Assembly (NCBI GenBank): GCA_964388665.1 | Contig: CAYMBJ010000074.1 | Span: forward strand, 1-18,486 | From: CALCCV01 sp964388665 | GTDB lineage: Bacteria; Bdellovibrionota; Bdellovibrionia; Bdellovibrionales; Bdellovibrionaceae | DNA length: 18,486 bases | Reading direction: 5' to 3' | Shown here: piece after piece, positions 1 to 7,802 of the stretch | How positions within the stretch are numbered: the first letter of the stretch is position 1 | Layout: each line of letters opens with the position of its first letter | Made by a program: the position numbers and the translations under genes | The notes under the pieces: model-generated | What the model was told of the DNA's origin: nothing | Database searches by the model: none | The model's input: only the letters and a program-made list of their open reading frames with translations

Positions 1-6
1 AAAAAC

Positions 7-83
7 TGGTGACTCCACCAAGAATCGAACTTGGAACCCCTACCTTAGAAGGGTAGTGCTCTATCCAATTGAGCTATGGAGCC
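7..83 (-). tRNA. tRNA-Arg (anticodon TCT), CCA encoded
   Basis: The minus strand folds into a complete cloverleaf. The acceptor arm is GGCTCCA paired with TGGAGTC (one G-T wobble at the second pair). The D arm is GCTC/GAGC, the anticodon stem CTACC/GGTAG with loop CTTCTAA, and the T arm CCAAG/CTTGG with loop TTCGATT. The discriminator is A and the CCA end is encoded. The anticodon TCT reads AGA/AGG arginine codons. The gene sits just downstream of a tyrosine recombinase gene on the same strand. A second, truncated tRNA-Arg(TCT) with a different acceptor sequence lies on the other side of that recombinase, so this copy may be a native neighbour or a tRNA supplied by the element. Confidence 0.96.
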
Positions 84-95
84 ACACTTGCCGAA

Positions 96-124
96 ATTAT
101 AATGGAATCTAATCGTTATAGCAA
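96..124 (-). promoter_or_regulatory. sigma70-type promoter of the tRNA-Arg gene
   Basis: On the minus strand a perfect -10 TATAAT (96-101) lies 17 bp from a -35 TTGCTA (119-124). The -10 ends 12 bp before the tRNA 5' end, as expected for a short tRNA leader. The tRNA therefore has its own promoter between it and the recombinase gene. Confidence 0.75.
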
Positions 125-184
125 GAACGAGGGCCCTCACGGTACGCCAGAAGCGAGGCCGTGTCATCCATTTTTTTGAAAAAA

Positions 185-1399
185 TCAGTCGCCAAGGTCC
201 GCCAGTTCCGTTGAAAACTGCCTGTCATCTTGGTCGTATTTCATCGTCATTTGGTGGGTCGTGTGTCCCGCCGCCCGTTGAACGTCTTTCCAGTGATGTT
301 TGCGGTGGGCGTTGGTGATGAACGTCCGCCGGAAATCATGGGAAGAGTGGCCGAGCTTAGTAAGTATTTTGTTTACCTTCTTATTCAAGGTGTTCGGGTG
401 CATGGGGACAATTTGCTGAATCAAAGCCCACGCCTCTTTTGCATCCATATTCCAGTAGGGAACTTTGCGAGCGTTGGTTTTTACCTTGCGGGTGATGATT
501 TTTCCGTCCTTCACTCCAGCCCCTTGTTCGTCCACCAAAAGACTTTCTTTCAACAGCTTCATGCGGGAAAATCCGAGTGATTCATTTATCCGCAGACCAA
601 AGGCGTAGCAGAGTTTTACGTTCGGGAGCAGACTTGCATCTTCTTCCTCTACTGCTTTCAGGATCTTTTTGTAAGTCGCTTCGGGAACGTATTTTGATTC
701 GTCACCTTCGCCTTTTTTCTTTTTGAGATAATTGATTTCACTGAACTTGGCCCGACCGATGGGCTCCAATTTTCGAGGAGTCGGCATTTCGGGATAAACT
801 TTTTGAGTGAGAAACCTTAGAAAACGATTCGTCGTTGAGACAATCCTTTTCAAAACCGCAACAGACAGGTCTTGGTCCAAAAGCCATTCGCCCCAGTCGT
901 CTTCTCTGAGGTGCCATCTGCTCGGGTCCGCTAAATCATTTTTGATGATGAAAAACTCAAAGGCGTATTTTTGCAGAATGGTGACGGGATAGCTGGCCGA
1001 TGCCTTCATCGTGGTCTGTTTTTTGAGATGTTTCTCAAAAGCGGCCAGTGAGCTGATGTTGATAAAAGCGTGATGGAAGTTGTAGCGTTCTTCGGCCAGT
1101 TTTTTATCAGTTTCAAATGAGGCATTAAGGCGACGAAGAAGGCCACCCAGTTCCGTTTCGTTCATGTCCTTGTAGTGTTTTGCGGGATAACGGCTCCACT
1201 TAATTTTCCCGTTCACTTTGCGATAACGCTTGATACAGTTTCGCTCTATACCGCTCCGATTTTTCTCTCGGACGAGATACCACTTGGACCACTCCGTGGC
1301 CGACTCTTGAATGTTGGTTGCGAGTTTCAATTCTCCCACCTTTTCATTGTGTAGCCTTGGCGGGAAAACGGTGAGGCCAGTTGGATATTTGCTATCCAA
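185..1399 (-). CDS. tyrosine recombinase / phage-type integrase
   Basis: The 404-residue protein is a site-specific recombinase that cuts DNA through a 3'-phosphotyrosine. The catalytic residues are visible in order: Arg270 in GLRINE, a lysine around 305-307 in the KVKT beta-hairpin region, His354 and Arg357 in HDFRR, His379 in AAGHT, and the nucleophile Tyr388 in MKYDQ. The N-terminal 230 residues would be the arm- and core-binding domains. The only useful start near the 5' end is TTG at 1399, with a weak AGG about 8 nt upstream, because an in-frame stop lies just before it. It is flanked by an intact tRNA-Arg(TCT) on one side and half of another on the other side, the usual setting for the integrase of a genomic island or prophage. 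No other phage gene is seen here. The family call is firm, but the element type is unknown. Confidence 0.93.
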   Translation of the reverse strand: MDSKYPTGLTVFPPRLHNEKVGELKLATNIQESATEWSKWYLVREKNRSGIERNCIKRYRKVNGKIKWSRYPAKHYKDMNETELGGLLRRLNASFETDKKLAEERYNFHHAFINISSLAAFEKHLKKQTTMKASASYPVTILQKYAFEFFIIKNDLADPSRWHLREDDWGEWLLDQDLSVAVLKRIVSTTNRFLRFLTQKVYPEMPTPRKLEPIGRAKFSEINYLKKKKGEGDESKYVPEATYKKILKAVEEEDASLLPNVKLCYAFGLRINESLGFSRMKLLKESLLVDEQGAGVKDGKIITRKVKTNARKVPYWNMDAKEAWALIQQIVPMHPNTLNKKVNKILTKLGHSSHDFRRTFITNAHRKHHWKDVQRAAGHTTHQMTMKYDQDDRQFSTELADLGD

Positions 1400-1485
1400 C
1401 TTTGGACCTAAGTTTTATCCAGCACAAAAGGCTAACCGATTGATATTTCGGTGGAATTAGACTTTGAACTTGCTAATTTTTGGGA

Positions 1486-1526
<41 letters not shown>

Positions 1527-2012
1527 GGAAAATCATTGCCATCGTGATTAACGGCAGCAGTCTTATGAAGAACTCGCGGTGGAAGTTGGAACTTACAACT
1601 CGCACTGGGGAAAACTCAAGCGAGAATTCTCGGTTTGTTCAAATATTGTCGCAGAAAACGCATTGGCAATCTAGAGTGCCTGCCAAAATAGCCCAATGAA
1701 CATCTCTAAAAGTGAATGAGTCTTTTCCATCAAGGCTGTTTTGAAACGTTAAGGAAAAACCTATCTTCATTTGCAATTTTGGTCCTAATGCAGAGCAAGA
1801 GGTGATGAATGGATGCGAGCCGGACTGGACTTCGGTTGGGTTTCTTACGCATTGCGAATTATTTTTCACATAAAATTTGAGACCTCTTTAGAATGTAAGA
1901 AATTAAGCTCCAGTGGCCATTTTCAGTGGTTCGCTGTGCGATTGTAGGGCAGGTGGGCCAGGACAAGTGACTTATATTGTGAAAAATTATTTAAGTAATT
2001 TTAAGAAAAATA
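1527..2012. other. gene-poor stretch, no convincing gene
   Basis: Only short open frames occur here (76-82 codons on either strand). They lack a ribosome binding site, a recognisable motif or protein-like composition. I see no RNA gene and no repeat. It probably contains the edge of the integrated element and the upstream region of the DksA-like gene. Confidence 0.5.
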
Positions 2013-2041
2013 TTGCAATCAGATTTTAATTAGTTCTTAAT
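2013..2041 (+). promoter_or_regulatory. possible sigma70-type promoter of the DksA-like gene
   Basis: TTGCAA (2013-2018) and CTTAAT (2036-2041) are spaced by 17 bp in an AT-rich stretch. A start site near 2048 would give a leader of about 55 nt that carries the strong GGGAGG ribosome binding site before the ATG at 2103. The match is moderate and unsupported by other evidence. Confidence 0.35.
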
Positions 2042-2102
2042 GACTCAGTTCCATTTTGGCACTTGATGGATTTGGGGCCACGGAATTAACAGGGAGGGTT
2101 TA

Positions 2103-2477
2103 ATGGGGCAAATTTCGAGAGAATTGGTAGCAGAATGCAAAGCCAAACTTTTGCAAACTAAAGCAGAGATTCTAAACAGAGTTCGCGAAGCACGCACTCA
2201 CTTAGATAATGAGGACAGAGGTGGCGACGAAGCCGATCAGACCGTTCGTGTTTTGGCAGAAGCTGAGTTCTTAAATATGCACGACCGCCTACGTAGCCAA
2301 CTCCTTGAAATTGAAAGTGCCCTCGCCAGAATGGAAAATGGCACCTTTGGCACCTGTGAAGAAACTGATGAGATGATAGAGCCGGAAAGGCTGAGAGCGA
2401 TCCCTTGGACTCGATTGAGCATCGAAGGTGCTGAAATCCGTGAGAGCGTAAACAAGCGATACGCTCGCGGAAGCTAA
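2103..2477 (+). CDS. DksA/TraR-family transcription regulator with a degenerate zinc finger
   Basis: The 124-residue protein has the layout of the DksA/TraR family, whose members bind in the RNA polymerase secondary channel and, with ppGpp, retune transcription. Residues 1-75 are a charged helical hairpin. At its tip GGDEADQT (41-47) corresponds to the DxxDxA motif, with Thr in place of Ala. Residues 79-112 match the zinc-finger region (GTFGTCEET, then PERLRAIPW). Only one of the four usual cysteines, Cys85, remains. By alignment from memory the others are Thr88, Ser106 and Gly109, so it should not bind zinc in the usual way. The ATG has an excellent GGGAGG 5 nt upstream. It converges on the agmatinase-family gene with a 2-bp gap. 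The family call is strong; whether it works like DksA is inferred. Confidence 0.9.
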   Translation: MGQISRELVAECKAKLLQTKAEILNRVREARTHLDNEDRGGDEADQTVRVLAEAEFLNMHDRLRSQLLEIESALARMENGTFGTCEETDEMIEPERLRAIPWTRLSIEGAEIRESVNKRYARGS

Positions 2478-2486
2478 GCTTAGCTT
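2471..2486. terminator. shared palindrome spanning two convergent stop codons
   Basis: AAGCTAAGCTTAGCTT is a perfect 16-bp palindrome, able to form a 6-bp stem with an AGCT loop. It contains the TAA of the DksA-like gene (2475-2477) and the TAA of the agmatinase-family gene (2480-2482, minus strand). On the plus strand it runs into TTTT. With no separate terminator seen, it may serve both genes, but the stem is short and AT-rich and the T tract weak. Confidence 0.4.
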
Positions 2487-3517
2487 TTGAGTGTGGCGCA
2501 ACAAAGTTTATATAAAACGCGTGCGCCGACATTTCCATCCCATTCTGCCTCCCGATGAGAGAGGCCGCCACTAGAGACTTCGTTAAGGTCAAAGCCGATG
2601 ATAATCTTTCCCGCTTTGACGATTTCAGCAAATAAGAAAAAGACTTGATCCGTTGTCAGCCCCCCGGGGACAGGTGTTCCCGTATGTGGACAAAACTGGG
2701 GATTGAGGCCATCAATATCAAAGCTGAGATAGATCTTTTTGGGTAACAGGCGAATGATCTCACTGACCTGCTTCTGCCAAGTGGTTCCACAAAATTGCTC
2801 AGCTTTGAGAACGCCATCATAAAAACTTGAGATCTGTGGATGATTCTTGGCATAAATAAACTCTTCTTCGCAGAAATCACGAATCCCCACTTGCACGAGA
2901 CGCTCAGGCGGAATTGGCAGTTCCATGACATTTCTCATGATCGAGGCGTGCGAGAATTGAAAGCCCTGGTATGCATCTCGCAAATCGGCATGAGCATCGA
3001 TATGCAAAAGCCCCGCATCGGAATGCGTTTCCATTAGGGCTTTGATTAGGCCATAAGGAGACGAATGATCCCCACCGACTAGGCCAACTTGCTTTTTTGA
3101 CTTAAGGATTCGCAAACTCTCATTATAAACCCAATCGTTAAGTTTAGCGGAGGCTGCATTGACCTGAGCTTGCAGTGTAGCAATTTTTTGAGAGTTCGGG
3201 TCTTTGTGAGTGATCATTTTGATGGCCTCTTGTGCCCAAACCTTGGCCTGGCTATTAAGAAGGACGATCTCTTGTGGAATCGGCAACATGTGAATGCCAC
3301 GTTCGTAGACTTTGCCAAAATCGAGATCAAATAGGTCGATCTGTTCGCTGGCTTGGCGGACCAGCTCTGGACCTGCGCTTGCTCCATTTCCGTAGGACGT
3401 TGTTACTTCCCACGGCACAGGTAGCAAAATGAGATCACAGTCATTGAATTCGAGCGGAATTCCAAAAATTCCATACTCACTTGAGACAGTGGTCGTGGGA
3501 TCAAACTTTTTTGCCAT
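2480..3517 (-). CDS. speB: agmatinase / arginase-family ureohydrolase
   Basis: The 345-residue protein is a cytosolic manganese ureohydrolase. The metal ligands are all visible: His151 in GGDHS, Asp174, His176 and Asp178 in DAHADLR, and Asp267 and Asp269 in SFDIDG. TGTPVPGG follows at 279-286. The likely reaction is agmatine + water to putrescine + urea. A biosynthetic arginine decarboxylase, which makes agmatine, is encoded about 5.5 kb away, which favours agmatinase over arginase. The 345 residues include a longer insert near 85-135 than E. coli SpeB (about 306). The ATG at 3517 has AAGGAGA 7 nt upstream. Arginase, guanidinobutyrase or formimidoylglutamase activity cannot be excluded from motifs alone, so the gene symbol is by context. 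Confidence 0.85.
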   Translation of the reverse strand: MAKKFDPTTTVSSEYGIFGIPLEFNDCDLILLPVPWEVTTSYGNGASAGPELVRQASEQIDLFDLDFGKVYERGIHMLPIPQEIVLLNSQAKVWAQEAIKMITHKDPNSQKIATLQAQVNAASAKLNDWVYNESLRILKSKKQVGLVGGDHSSPYGLIKALMETHSDAGLLHIDAHADLRDAYQGFQFSHASIMRNVMELPIPPERLVQVGIRDFCEEEFIYAKNHPQISSFYDGVLKAEQFCGTTWQKQVSEIIRLLPKKIYLSFDIDGLNPQFCPHTGTPVPGGLTTDQVFFLFAEIVKAGKIIIGFDLNEVSSGGLSHREAEWDGNVGARVLYKLCCATLKS

Positions 3518-3635
3518 AGAGGTGTCTCCTTAGAAGCCTTTTGAAATGCGAGCTCAGGACCATGTACACGAAGATGCTCGACTGGCTGTCATGTGAATCA
3601 TTAAATGTGCATTATTGAAAACAAAATGCTGCGCA

Positions 3636-3671
3636 TCAGTTACCTGGTTCTTTGAAAAATATTCAGTTACC
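3636..3671 (+). repeat. 9-bp direct repeat in the speB-yejA divergent intergenic region
   Basis: TCAGTTACC occurs at 3636-3644 and again at 3663-3671, 27 bp start to start. It lies in the 200-bp gap between the divergent agmatinase-family gene and the peptide-binding protein gene, 47-80 bp before the latter's start. It could be a tandem regulator site. No clear -35/-10 pair stands out around it. Confidence 0.35.
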
Positions 3672-3717
3672 ATGATCCATCAGAACGATTTTGTTTCTGC
3701 TAGGAGGTCACTTCACT

Positions 3718-5424
3718 ATGCGAAAAATTTCGCGAATACTATTTGGCAATACGATTAAACTTGAATTCAATTGGTCGCGCACACTATTGATCGCAAAGGT
3801 TAGTGTGGCGCTTGCGTCAGCAGTTCTGTTTCTAAGTCCTGACTCAGCCTTGGCGGCGCTTGCTAATCTGAATCCGAAGGCGCCTGTTGGCGGTACTTTT
3901 AACCGCAATATTCGCGTAGAACCTCCTCATCTCCACCCGGTGATCCCTGCGGATCTTTATCAGTCTTATGTATTGGGATATGTGATGGACACAATGTTGG
4001 GCAAAGATCCAAATACCTATGAGTGGAAACCGCGAGTCGCTAAAAAATGGGAGATTTCAAAAGATGGTAAGGAGTACACCTTTTGGCTCAGAGAGGGCGT
4101 TACTTGGCATGATGGAAAGCCAGTAACCGCTGAAGATGTAAAGTTCTCTTTTGAAGCGATCTTTGAGCCCGCCTACAAAGCCGAAAACCTTCAGCCCTAC
4201 TATGAAGGAATCGAAAAGGTAGAGATCGTCGATCCCATGACCGTAAAGGTGACTGCCAAAAACTCGTATTTTAAGAACTTTGACTTTATGGCCGGGATGA
4301 CCCTTCTGCCAAAGCACATCTATAGTGATGTGGAAAAATCTAAAAAAATGACAAAGACAGTGATGGGCTGTGGTCCGTATTCATTTGAAAAATGGGACAA
4401 GGGCCAATCCATTCAGCTCAAACGCTACGAAAAATGGTATGGCTTTGGTACAGAGGAGTGGAAGGGCTCAGCAAATTTCGCGAATATCAGTTTGCGCTTT
4501 TATAAAGATGAAAATGTTTTGCTTGAGAGGGCAAAAAAAGGTGAAATTGATCACACGACACTAACAAGCGAATCCTATGTGAAAAGGACCAATGAGGCTC
4601 CTTGGGGAACGAAAGTTAAGAAATTAAAAATCGAAAATTCATCTCCGAAGAGCTACGGTTTTATTGGTTTTAATTTTCGCAGAGATCTGTTTAAGGATCG
4701 CAATGTTCGCTTAGCACTAGCTCATTTGGTCAACCGCGAGGAAATGAACAAAAAATTCCGTTACGGCATGTCAGATTTGGCCACAGGTCCTTTTTACAGG
4801 CGCAGCGAATATGCGGTGTCCAGTGTCAAGCCCATTGATTACAATCCAAAAATGGCGCGGGAGCTTTTCACCAAAGCAGGATGGAAAGACAGTAACAAAG
4901 ACGGCGTGTTGGATAAGACCATAGATGGCAAGCTCACGGATCTACGATTCACCTTGATTCATGCTAACAAAGACAACGAAAAGTACTGGACACTCTACCA
5001 AGAGAATTTGAAGTCTGCGGGTGTTGCCCTTGAGCTGACCTATTTAGAATGGAATTCTTTTATTAAGCTGGTGGATGATGGCAACTTTGACGCTGTGGCC
5101 ATGGGTTGGGGTGGCGGTGATATTGATCCTGATCCTAAGCAGATTTGGCATTCTGATGGTGCGGTTCCCGGCGGATCCAATTTTATTCACTATAAAAATC
5201 CAGAACTGGACAAGATAATCGATGAGGCGCGCTTAATAGTAGAAAAGCCTAAGCGACTGAAGATGATGCAAAAGGTATTCACCATGATCGCAGAGGATGT
5301 ACCATATATCTTTCTCTTTAATGATAAATACGATTTTTATGCGACTTCTGATAGAATACAAAAACCACTGGATACTTTTAAATACGATATTGGATTAGAT
5401 TATTGGTGGGCGAAAGCGAATTAG
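3718..5424 (+). CDS. yejA: peptide ABC transporter substrate-binding protein, YejA-like (SBP family 5)
   Basis: This is a periplasmic solute-binding protein of extracellular family 5, which delivers peptides to the two permeases encoded directly downstream. Residues 1-46 form a Sec signal peptide with an unusually long charged N region, a hydrophobic stretch (ALASAVLFLS) and a cleavage site near SALA. The mature part carries the family signature around YTFWLREGVTWHDGKPVTA and VKFSFE, and runs to 568 residues, normal for the family. I chose ATG 3718 because AGGAGG lies 10 nt upstream. A TTG 27 nt earlier is open but has no such site. The assignment to the Yej branch comes mainly from the permeases. 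The ligand (oligopeptides or microcin C-like compounds) cannot be read from the sequence. Confidence 0.88.
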   Translation: MRKISRILFGNTIKLEFNWSRTLLIAKVSVALASAVLFLSPDSALAALANLNPKAPVGGTFNRNIRVEPPHLHPVIPADLYQSYVLGYVMDTMLGKDPNTYEWKPRVAKKWEISKDGKEYTFWLREGVTWHDGKPVTAEDVKFSFEAIFEPAYKAENLQPYYEGIEKVEIVDPMTVKVTAKNSYFKNFDFMAGMTLLPKHIYSDVEKSKKMTKTVMGCGPYSFEKWDKGQSIQLKRYEKWYGFGTEEWKGSANFANISLRFYKDENVLLERAKKGEIDHTTLTSESYVKRTNEAPWGTKVKKLKIENSSPKSYGFIGFNFRRDLFKDRNVRLALAHLVNREEMNKKFRYGMSDLATGPFYRRSEYAVSSVKPIDYNPKMARELFTKAGWKDSNKDGVLDKTIDGKLTDLRFTLIHANKDNEKYWTLYQENLKSAGVALELTYLEWNSFIKLVDDGNFDAVAMGWGGGDIDPDPKQIWHSDGAVPGGSNFIHYKNPELDKIIDEARLIVEKPKRLKMMQKVFTMIAEDVPYIFLFNDKYDFYATSDRIQKPLDTFKYDIGLDYWWAKAN

Positions 5425-5452
5425 AAATTTGCCAGATTAGGATTCGGGGTTC

Positions 5453-6484
5453 ATGTTTATTTATATCATTCGAAGACTGATTCTGTTGATTCCGACCTTT
5501 ATCGGGATCACATTGCTCACATTTGTGCTTATCAATATGGCCCCTGGTGGGCCAGTTGAGCAAAAGCTACAGCAGATACGCTTTGGTGGTGCTGACGGCG
5601 CTGGCGGCGGAGGTGGCTCAGGCCCTGGTTTTCAGACAGCAGCAGTTAACGAAGAGATCATTGCCGCCCTTAAAAAACAGTATGGCCTTGATAAGCCGTT
5701 GCTAGAGAGATATTGGATTTGGCTCAAGAACATCTCGCATTTAGATTTTGGTGATAGCTTTACTTACGAAGAGCCAGCCATCGAGGTCATTGTTTCAAAG
5801 TTTCCAGTGTCATTGCAATTTGGAATCTCTTCTCTGATTTTGGTGTATTTGGTGAGCATTCCGCTTGGGATTCGCAAGGCCATTCATGCCGGTGGAAAAT
5901 TTGACCGAGTGACCACAATGATTTTGAACTTTGCCTACTCGGTGCCGCCCCTGGTGTTGGGGATTTTTTTGATTGTGGTATTTGCTGGCAAATTGGATTG
6001 GTTTCCAGTTGGAAGTTTGCGCTCGGATGACTATGAATCACTCACCAGCCTGGGTAAGATATGGGATCGTATCCACCATTTTATTTTGCCACTTACCTGC
6101 TATGTCTTTGCATCGTTCACGCAACTGACCATGCTTATGCGCAACTCCATGTTGGATGTGATTCGCTCAGATTTTGTTCGCACCGCACGAGCCAAGGGTT
6201 TGAGCGAAATTTGGGTCAACTATAAACATGCCTTGCGAAACGCCCTCATACCGATTGCGACCGGGCTGGCTGGTTTTTTTAGTGTGTTCTTGGCTGGCTC
6301 CCTGATCATTGAAAATATTTTCGATTTGGATGGCATCGGTCTGCTGGGATACAAGAGTGTACTAACTCGTGATTTTAACGTCATAATGGGTCTCACGTTT
6401 TTGCAGAGTTTGGTCTTGATGTTTGGGCGGATTTTTTCGGATGTGGTCTATGTACTTATTGACCCAAGGATTGATTTCAAATGA
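5453..6484 (+). CDS. yejB: peptide ABC transporter permease, YejB-like
   Basis: This 343-residue inner-membrane permease of the OppB/DppB type begins with FIYIIRRLILLIPT, as is typical for the family. The periplasmic segment holds a glycine-rich insert (residues 43-60) as in E. coli YejB. Later hallmarks shared with YejB, from memory, are SIPLGIRKA, the EAA-type loop around TARAKGLSE (about 242-250) and the C-terminus DPRIDF. About six membrane spans are visible. It starts 28 nt after the binding-protein gene and overlaps the next permease by 4 nt (ATGA), so the three form an operon. The ribosome binding site is weak (TAGGA about 9 nt upstream). Confidence 0.88.
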   Translation: MFIYIIRRLILLIPTFIGITLLTFVLINMAPGGPVEQKLQQIRFGGADGAGGGGGSGPGFQTAAVNEEIIAALKKQYGLDKPLLERYWIWLKNISHLDFGDSFTYEEPAIEVIVSKFPVSLQFGISSLILVYLVSIPLGIRKAIHAGGKFDRVTTMILNFAYSVPPLVLGIFLIVVFAGKLDWFPVGSLRSDDYESLTSLGKIWDRIHHFILPLTCYVFASFTQLTMLMRNSMLDVIRSDFVRTARAKGLSEIWVNYKHALRNALIPIATGLAGFFSVFLAGSLIIENIFDLDGIGLLGYKSVLTRDFNVIMGLTFLQSLVLMFGRIFSDVVYVLIDPRIDFK

Positions 6485-7512
6485 CGGGACCAATTGAGCG
6501 CTTGTTGCACGAAAACTCCTTGGCACGAAAGCGCTACTTGCGGTTCAAAAAGAACAGAGCTGCAGTGGCTTCGGTGCTTATTCTTGGATTTTTGCTCTTT
6601 TTAAGTGTCACCGCAGAATTCTGGGCTAACTCCAAACCTCATCTTATCAAATATCAAGGTCGCATTTTTGCACCATTGATATTTGATTACCATCCCACAG
6701 AGTTTGGTCGCGATGATATTTTTGTCATGGATTACCGCGCGCTCAAGCTGGGCCCGGAGGACTGGGTGGTATGGCCTTTGGTGCAGTGGGATCCCCTAGA
6801 GAGCAATAAATTTGTCGAAACCTACCCGGCCCCACCGTCCGAGTACAATTTGTTTGGGACTGACGATCGAGGGCGCGATGTCTTGGCGCGCTTGCTATAC
6901 GGGCTTCGCTATACATTCACCTTTGCCCTTGGGAGTTGGATTCTGACCTATTTGGTGGGCTGTGCGATTGGTGCGGCAATGGGTTACTGGGGTGGAACTC
7001 TAGATCTTGTGGGTCAAAGAGTGGTGGAGGTTATTGAATCGGTACCACAATTTTTTGTTATCATTATATTGATCTCAATCTTCACGCCCAGTTTGCCTTT
7101 GCTCATTATATTTATGATGTTTTTTGATTGGACCATAATCAGCGCCTATATGCGGGGTCAATTTTTGCAGATGCGCAAGCGGGAGTACGTCGAAGCCGCG
7201 CGCGCCATTGGTGCTGGACACATGAGAATTGTATTCAAGCACATTTTTCCCAATGCCCTAACGCCCTTAGTTACTTTTTCTCCATTTGCCATCGCCGGAA
7301 ATGTTCTGATGTTGGCCAACATGGACTATCTTGGCTTAGGGCTGCGCGCTCCCACTCCCAGTTGGGGAGAGTTGCTTGCTCAAGCACAAAAATATTTCAC
7401 AATTGCTGAGTGGTTGGTGTGGGCGCCCTCTGGCGTGCTGTTACTAACTCTCACTCTGCTCATAAACATTGGCTTGGCTGTGCGAAATGCCTACGATGCT
7501 AAGGCGATTTAG
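6481..7512 (+). CDS. yejE: peptide ABC transporter permease, YejE-like
   Basis: This 343-residue OppC/DppC-type permease pairs with the preceding YejB-like protein. After a first membrane span (about 25-45) comes a long periplasmic segment with FGTDDRGRDVLARLLYG (about 123-139). Further spans and an EAA loop around EAARAIGAGHMRI (about 238-250) follow. SKPHLIKYQGRIFAPLIF near the N-terminus closely resembles the equivalent part of E. coli YejE, supporting the Yej branch over Opp or Dpp. Its ATG overlaps the previous stop (ATGA), a sign of translational coupling. The gene that usually follows, the double-ATPase yejF, is absent: the next gene is an unrelated lipoprotein. The ATPase must be encoded elsewhere or shared. 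Confidence 0.88.
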   Translation: MTGPIERLLHENSLARKRYLRFKKNRAAVASVLILGFLLFLSVTAEFWANSKPHLIKYQGRIFAPLIFDYHPTEFGRDDIFVMDYRALKLGPEDWVVWPLVQWDPLESNKFVETYPAPPSEYNLFGTDDRGRDVLARLLYGLRYTFTFALGSWILTYLVGCAIGAAMGYWGGTLDLVGQRVVEVIESVPQFFVIIILISIFTPSLPLLIIFMMFFDWTIISAYMRGQFLQMRKREYVEAARAIGAGHMRIVFKHIFPNALTPLVTFSPFAIAGNVLMLANMDYLGLGLRAPTPSWGELLAQAQKYFTIAEWLVWAPSGVLLLTLTLLINIGLAVRNAYDAKAI

Positions 7513-7802
7513 CATTTTCATAGCGTCTAAACTTTTGACAGTGAAGGATTGATTACAGACCTTGCTGTTCCCACGAGCAAACGCCTTCAAAATCTGGTAA
7601 ACCCCTCTAACAGGCTCAGGAAGATTAGTTTTTACTAACGTCGCCTTGAGCTCTGCTAATACGAGGGGAAATGGGAATGCGGACTTTGCGAGGGGAAGCC
7701 GGTTATATGGCGTTGATTCTCTGCCATATTATTTTTTTGCGAAAATATCTTGCAGGCTATCAGGCGAGTATTAAACATCTGAGTCAGCCCTATCGCCTCA
7801 TT

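Noticed and set aside
129..138. GAGGGCCCTC palindrome between recombinase and tRNA
   Set aside because: A 10-bp palindrome without T tract or partner repeat; no function can be supported.
2057..2072. TGGCAC resembling a sigma54 -24 element before the DksA-like gene
   Set aside because: The -12 position reads GGATT instead of TTGCA/T, so the second half of the promoter is absent.
3691..3717. TTG start for the yejA-like gene
   Set aside because: AGGAGG is correctly placed for ATG 3718, and the extra residues precede the signal peptide.
7535..7563. TTGACA upstream of the lipoprotein gene as a promoter
   Set aside because: No acceptable -10 box at 16-18 bp; the sequence there is GACCTT.
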